Part shown: positions 62,648 through 64,000 of the stretch, piece by piece | How positions within the stretch are numbered: the stretch's first letter is position 1 | Layout: each line of letters begins with the position of its first letter | Made by a program: the position numbers and the translations under genes | Source: Paenibacillus apiarius | GTDB lineage: Bacteria > Bacillota > Bacilli > Paenibacillales > Paenibacillaceae | NCBI RefSeq assembly: GCF_017052585.1 | Contig: NZ_JAFFHZ010000001.1 | Location: forward strand, 5,704,001 to 5,768,000 | DNA: 64,000 bases | Reading direction: 5' to 3' | Notes under the pieces: model-generated | What the model was told of the DNA's origin: nothing | Seen by the model: the letters and a program-made list of their open reading frames with translations, nothing else | Database searches by the model: none

Positions 62648-63721
62648 TTGATCCGTCGCCTCTCCGATAAGCTGAATACGAACCAAGAGCGCAAAACCTA
62701 TTGGATCGGTCGATATACTTCGGCCTTCAAACGTTGGGCGCAGGATCGATTTTTACCGCAGCATTTTAACCAAACCGGTTATTATGGAAACGAATGGGTG
62801 TTGAAGGAGGAAGCGATTCATTCTTCCGCAGATGCTGGAGAAATGGATTTCTTCCTTTATGCAGCCGTACAGATTGGCTTCACCGAGCCGGATACTCGGT
62901 TGAAGTACCTGGAACTTGCGGTGCAATTGGGTTCAAAGCGAGCAGCGGATTATTTGAAAATAGGCAGCGGAAAATTTGCGAGTACCTATCGGGGAGAGAG
63001 AGTAGAGGCCCGCAACAATGATGTGACGCAGACGATCGACATCCGGATTCTTTCTGAAGAGGAGGCGGCTTATGGAGAAGCGCTCGATTATATCATCGAT
63101 CTGTTGCGTCAAGGCTTCCCCAAAGGCTACAATTTAAAGCTGAAAAGCAGTCAAAAGCATGTGCTTCCGTTTAAAAAGCTGGCGAAGTCCAAGCTGCATC
63201 GTTTTTTTGCCAATGCACTCAGCTATCCGGCGTTGTACCCAAAGGTTGCAGAATATGCGGATACGGCAATGGAGGAGTTCGAGTGGTACAGCGATGTGGA
63301 GCCGAGCGAGAAATCGGCTATGCCGGGCACTTATGCCGTACTAGGACTCGGCTTATACAGCGAGGATTATTTTCCCTTGGTATGCCGTTATATGGGCCTG
63401 GTGGATACAGAGCACCAAATGGTGCAGGACGGATATCCGCAGGCATTTATCGAGGCGCATGGCGTAAAAGCAGAGCATATGCCGGTGATCGTATCCATTT
63501 TGCTGGCAGGCATTGACGAAGGGACAAAGGTAAAAAATCTGACCATCGACCGCCCTGAGCTTGCCGAGGCGCTTATCGAGGCGTTGAAAGACAAAGAGAG
63601 TTATCAATGTGAGATGGTAGTGTGCCGAGCCTTTGGAAGCTTGAAGAAGCTGGAGGGAGCGGCACGAAAAGCAGATTCGCCGCTAAAAGAAAGACTGGAG
63701 CAACTGCTGGCGCTCTGTTAA
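62648..63721 (+). CDS. DUF6138-like protein, N-terminus probably replaced at the IS66 junction
   Basis: 357 residues from a TTG. The family assignment is from memory of large orphan Paenibacillus/Bacillus proteins and is tentative. Helical and basic in the first half (YTSAFKRWAQDRFLPQHF near 23-40), with YLELAVQLGSKRAADYLKIGSG near 80-101, then a second domain with PVIVSILLAGIDEGTKVKNL near 280. In-frame sequence continues upstream as RNVEEIDP to a stop at 62618, 18 bases inside the IS66 end, so the native start was probably lost in the insertion. Function unknown; it resembles the orphan genes at 56-58 kb in kind. Confidence 0.6.
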   Translation: MIRRLSDKLNTNQERKTYWIGRYTSAFKRWAQDRFLPQHFNQTGYYGNEWVLKEEAIHSSADAGEMDFFLYAAVQIGFTEPDTRLKYLELAVQLGSKRAADYLKIGSGKFASTYRGERVEARNNDVTQTIDIRILSEEEAAYGEALDYIIDLLRQGFPKGYNLKLKSSQKHVLPFKKLAKSKLHRFFANALSYPALYPKVAEYADTAMEEFEWYSDVEPSEKSAMPGTYAVLGLGLYSEDYFPLVCRYMGLVDTEHQMVQDGYPQAFIEAHGVKAEHMPVIVSILLAGIDEGTKVKNLTIDRPELAEALIEALKDKESYQCEMVVCRAFGSLKKLEGAARKADSPLKERLEQLLALC

Positions 63722-63849
63722 GCTTTTGAAAATACCAAAGTTGGACTGATAATATTATCGCTTTTGTGCAAATAAAATTCTGTTCTGATTTATAAAGGCT
63801 TAAACATAAAGGGGGTAAACAAATTGGATAAGACTAATGTCTGCGACAT

Positions 63850-64000
63850 ATGGTTCGATTTTGCTATGGCCTTTGTGGAGAAAAATATGCCTGCATCGAA
63901 CATTTGTCAGAAGACAACCGCCTTACACAGCTCTGGGATATTCCAATGTTTCTTACTGAGGAAGAGATAGAAAGGCTGGATAAGCTGGATGAGAAATTTT
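63850..64000 (+). CDS. Partial hypothetical protein running off the right edge
   Basis: From ATG 63850 the frame is open to the window end: MVRFCYGLCGEKYACIEHL, then DIPMFLTEEEIERLDKLDEK, an acidic helical start. The good ribosome-binding site AAAGGGGG lies 25 bases or more upstream, before a TTG (63824) in another frame that reads MDKTNVCDIWFDFAMAF, so a frameshift or different start is possible. Not recognised. Confidence 0.45.
   Translation, partial: MVRFCYGLCGEKYACIEHLSEDNRLTQLWDIPMFLTEEEIERLDKLDEKF

Noticed and set aside
1-64000. CRISPR array, rRNA operon, prophage or replication origin
   Set aside because: No evenly spaced short repeats, rRNA-like sequence, phage structural genes or DnaA-box clusters were noticed on reading the window.

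Overview
The window looks like a chromosomal segment of a spore-forming Firmicute, most likely Paenibacillus. The reasons are Gram-positive Shine-Dalgarno sites with frequent GTG/TTG starts, a GerA-type germinant receptor operon, CgeB-like and pyruvyl-transferase genes, a self-sufficient CYP102A P450 under a FatR/Bm3R1-type repressor, many rho-independent terminators and moderate GC. No tools were used: family calls come from motifs and recalled protein families.

Left part (1-18.3 kb): the 3' end of a non-ribosomal peptide synthetase, read as heterocyclization-adenylation(Cys)-methyltransferase-carrier protein-thioesterase, the layout of the last module of pyochelin synthetase. Further right lies a cassette in the order of Yersinia ybtX-ybtQ-ybtP-ybtA: an MFS protein, two fused membrane/ATPase half-transporters behind a near-perfect Fur box, and a YbtA/PchR-like AraC regulator. 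An almost identical promoter with an 11-bp inverted repeat precedes both the AraC gene and a short-chain dehydrogenase at 6.2 kb, so the scattered genes may form one iron/siderophore regulon. Between them lie a FusB-type EF-G-binding protein with a leader peptide and hairpins, a secreted protein with a frameshift, a formate/nitrite-family channel, murB and a Bcr/CflA-type exporter.

Middle part (18.4-40.3 kb): a three-gene germinant receptor operon; a TetR repressor and CYP102A fatty-acid hydroxylase carrying two copies of the Bm3R1-type operator; two GNAT acetyltransferases; a pyruvyl-transferase/CgeB-like glycosyltransferase pair; a divergent MocR regulator and PhzF-family gene; an Msr-like ABC-F protein with a 7-codon leader peptide and mutually exclusive hairpins; a second ABC-F ATPase; a methyltransferase; a DJ-1/PfpI protein; and a MerR regulator with a class C beta-lactamase-like hydrolase.

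Right part (40.3-64 kb) is a plastic, decaying region. It holds a probable group II intron fragment, an AT-rich marR-GNAT pair, an intact IS256-family element with an 8-bp target duplication, and many broken genes: an XRE regulator, a tetR/MFS pair fused by one deletion, a GntR/ABC-2 operon split in two, and fragments of arsC, AraC, a GH29 fucosidase and a solute-binding protein. An IS1380-like remnant, a solo IS66 end and a decayed IS66 element follow. Apparently intact genes among them include a five-repeat plus beta-lactamase protein resembling polyglycine hydrolases, a CPBP protease homologue, a FabG-like reductase, an O-methyltransferase operon with three TTGTATACAA operators, a cluster of unrecognised acidic or zinc-finger proteins, a secreted protein, and tRNA-Leu(CAA) and tRNA-His(GTG).
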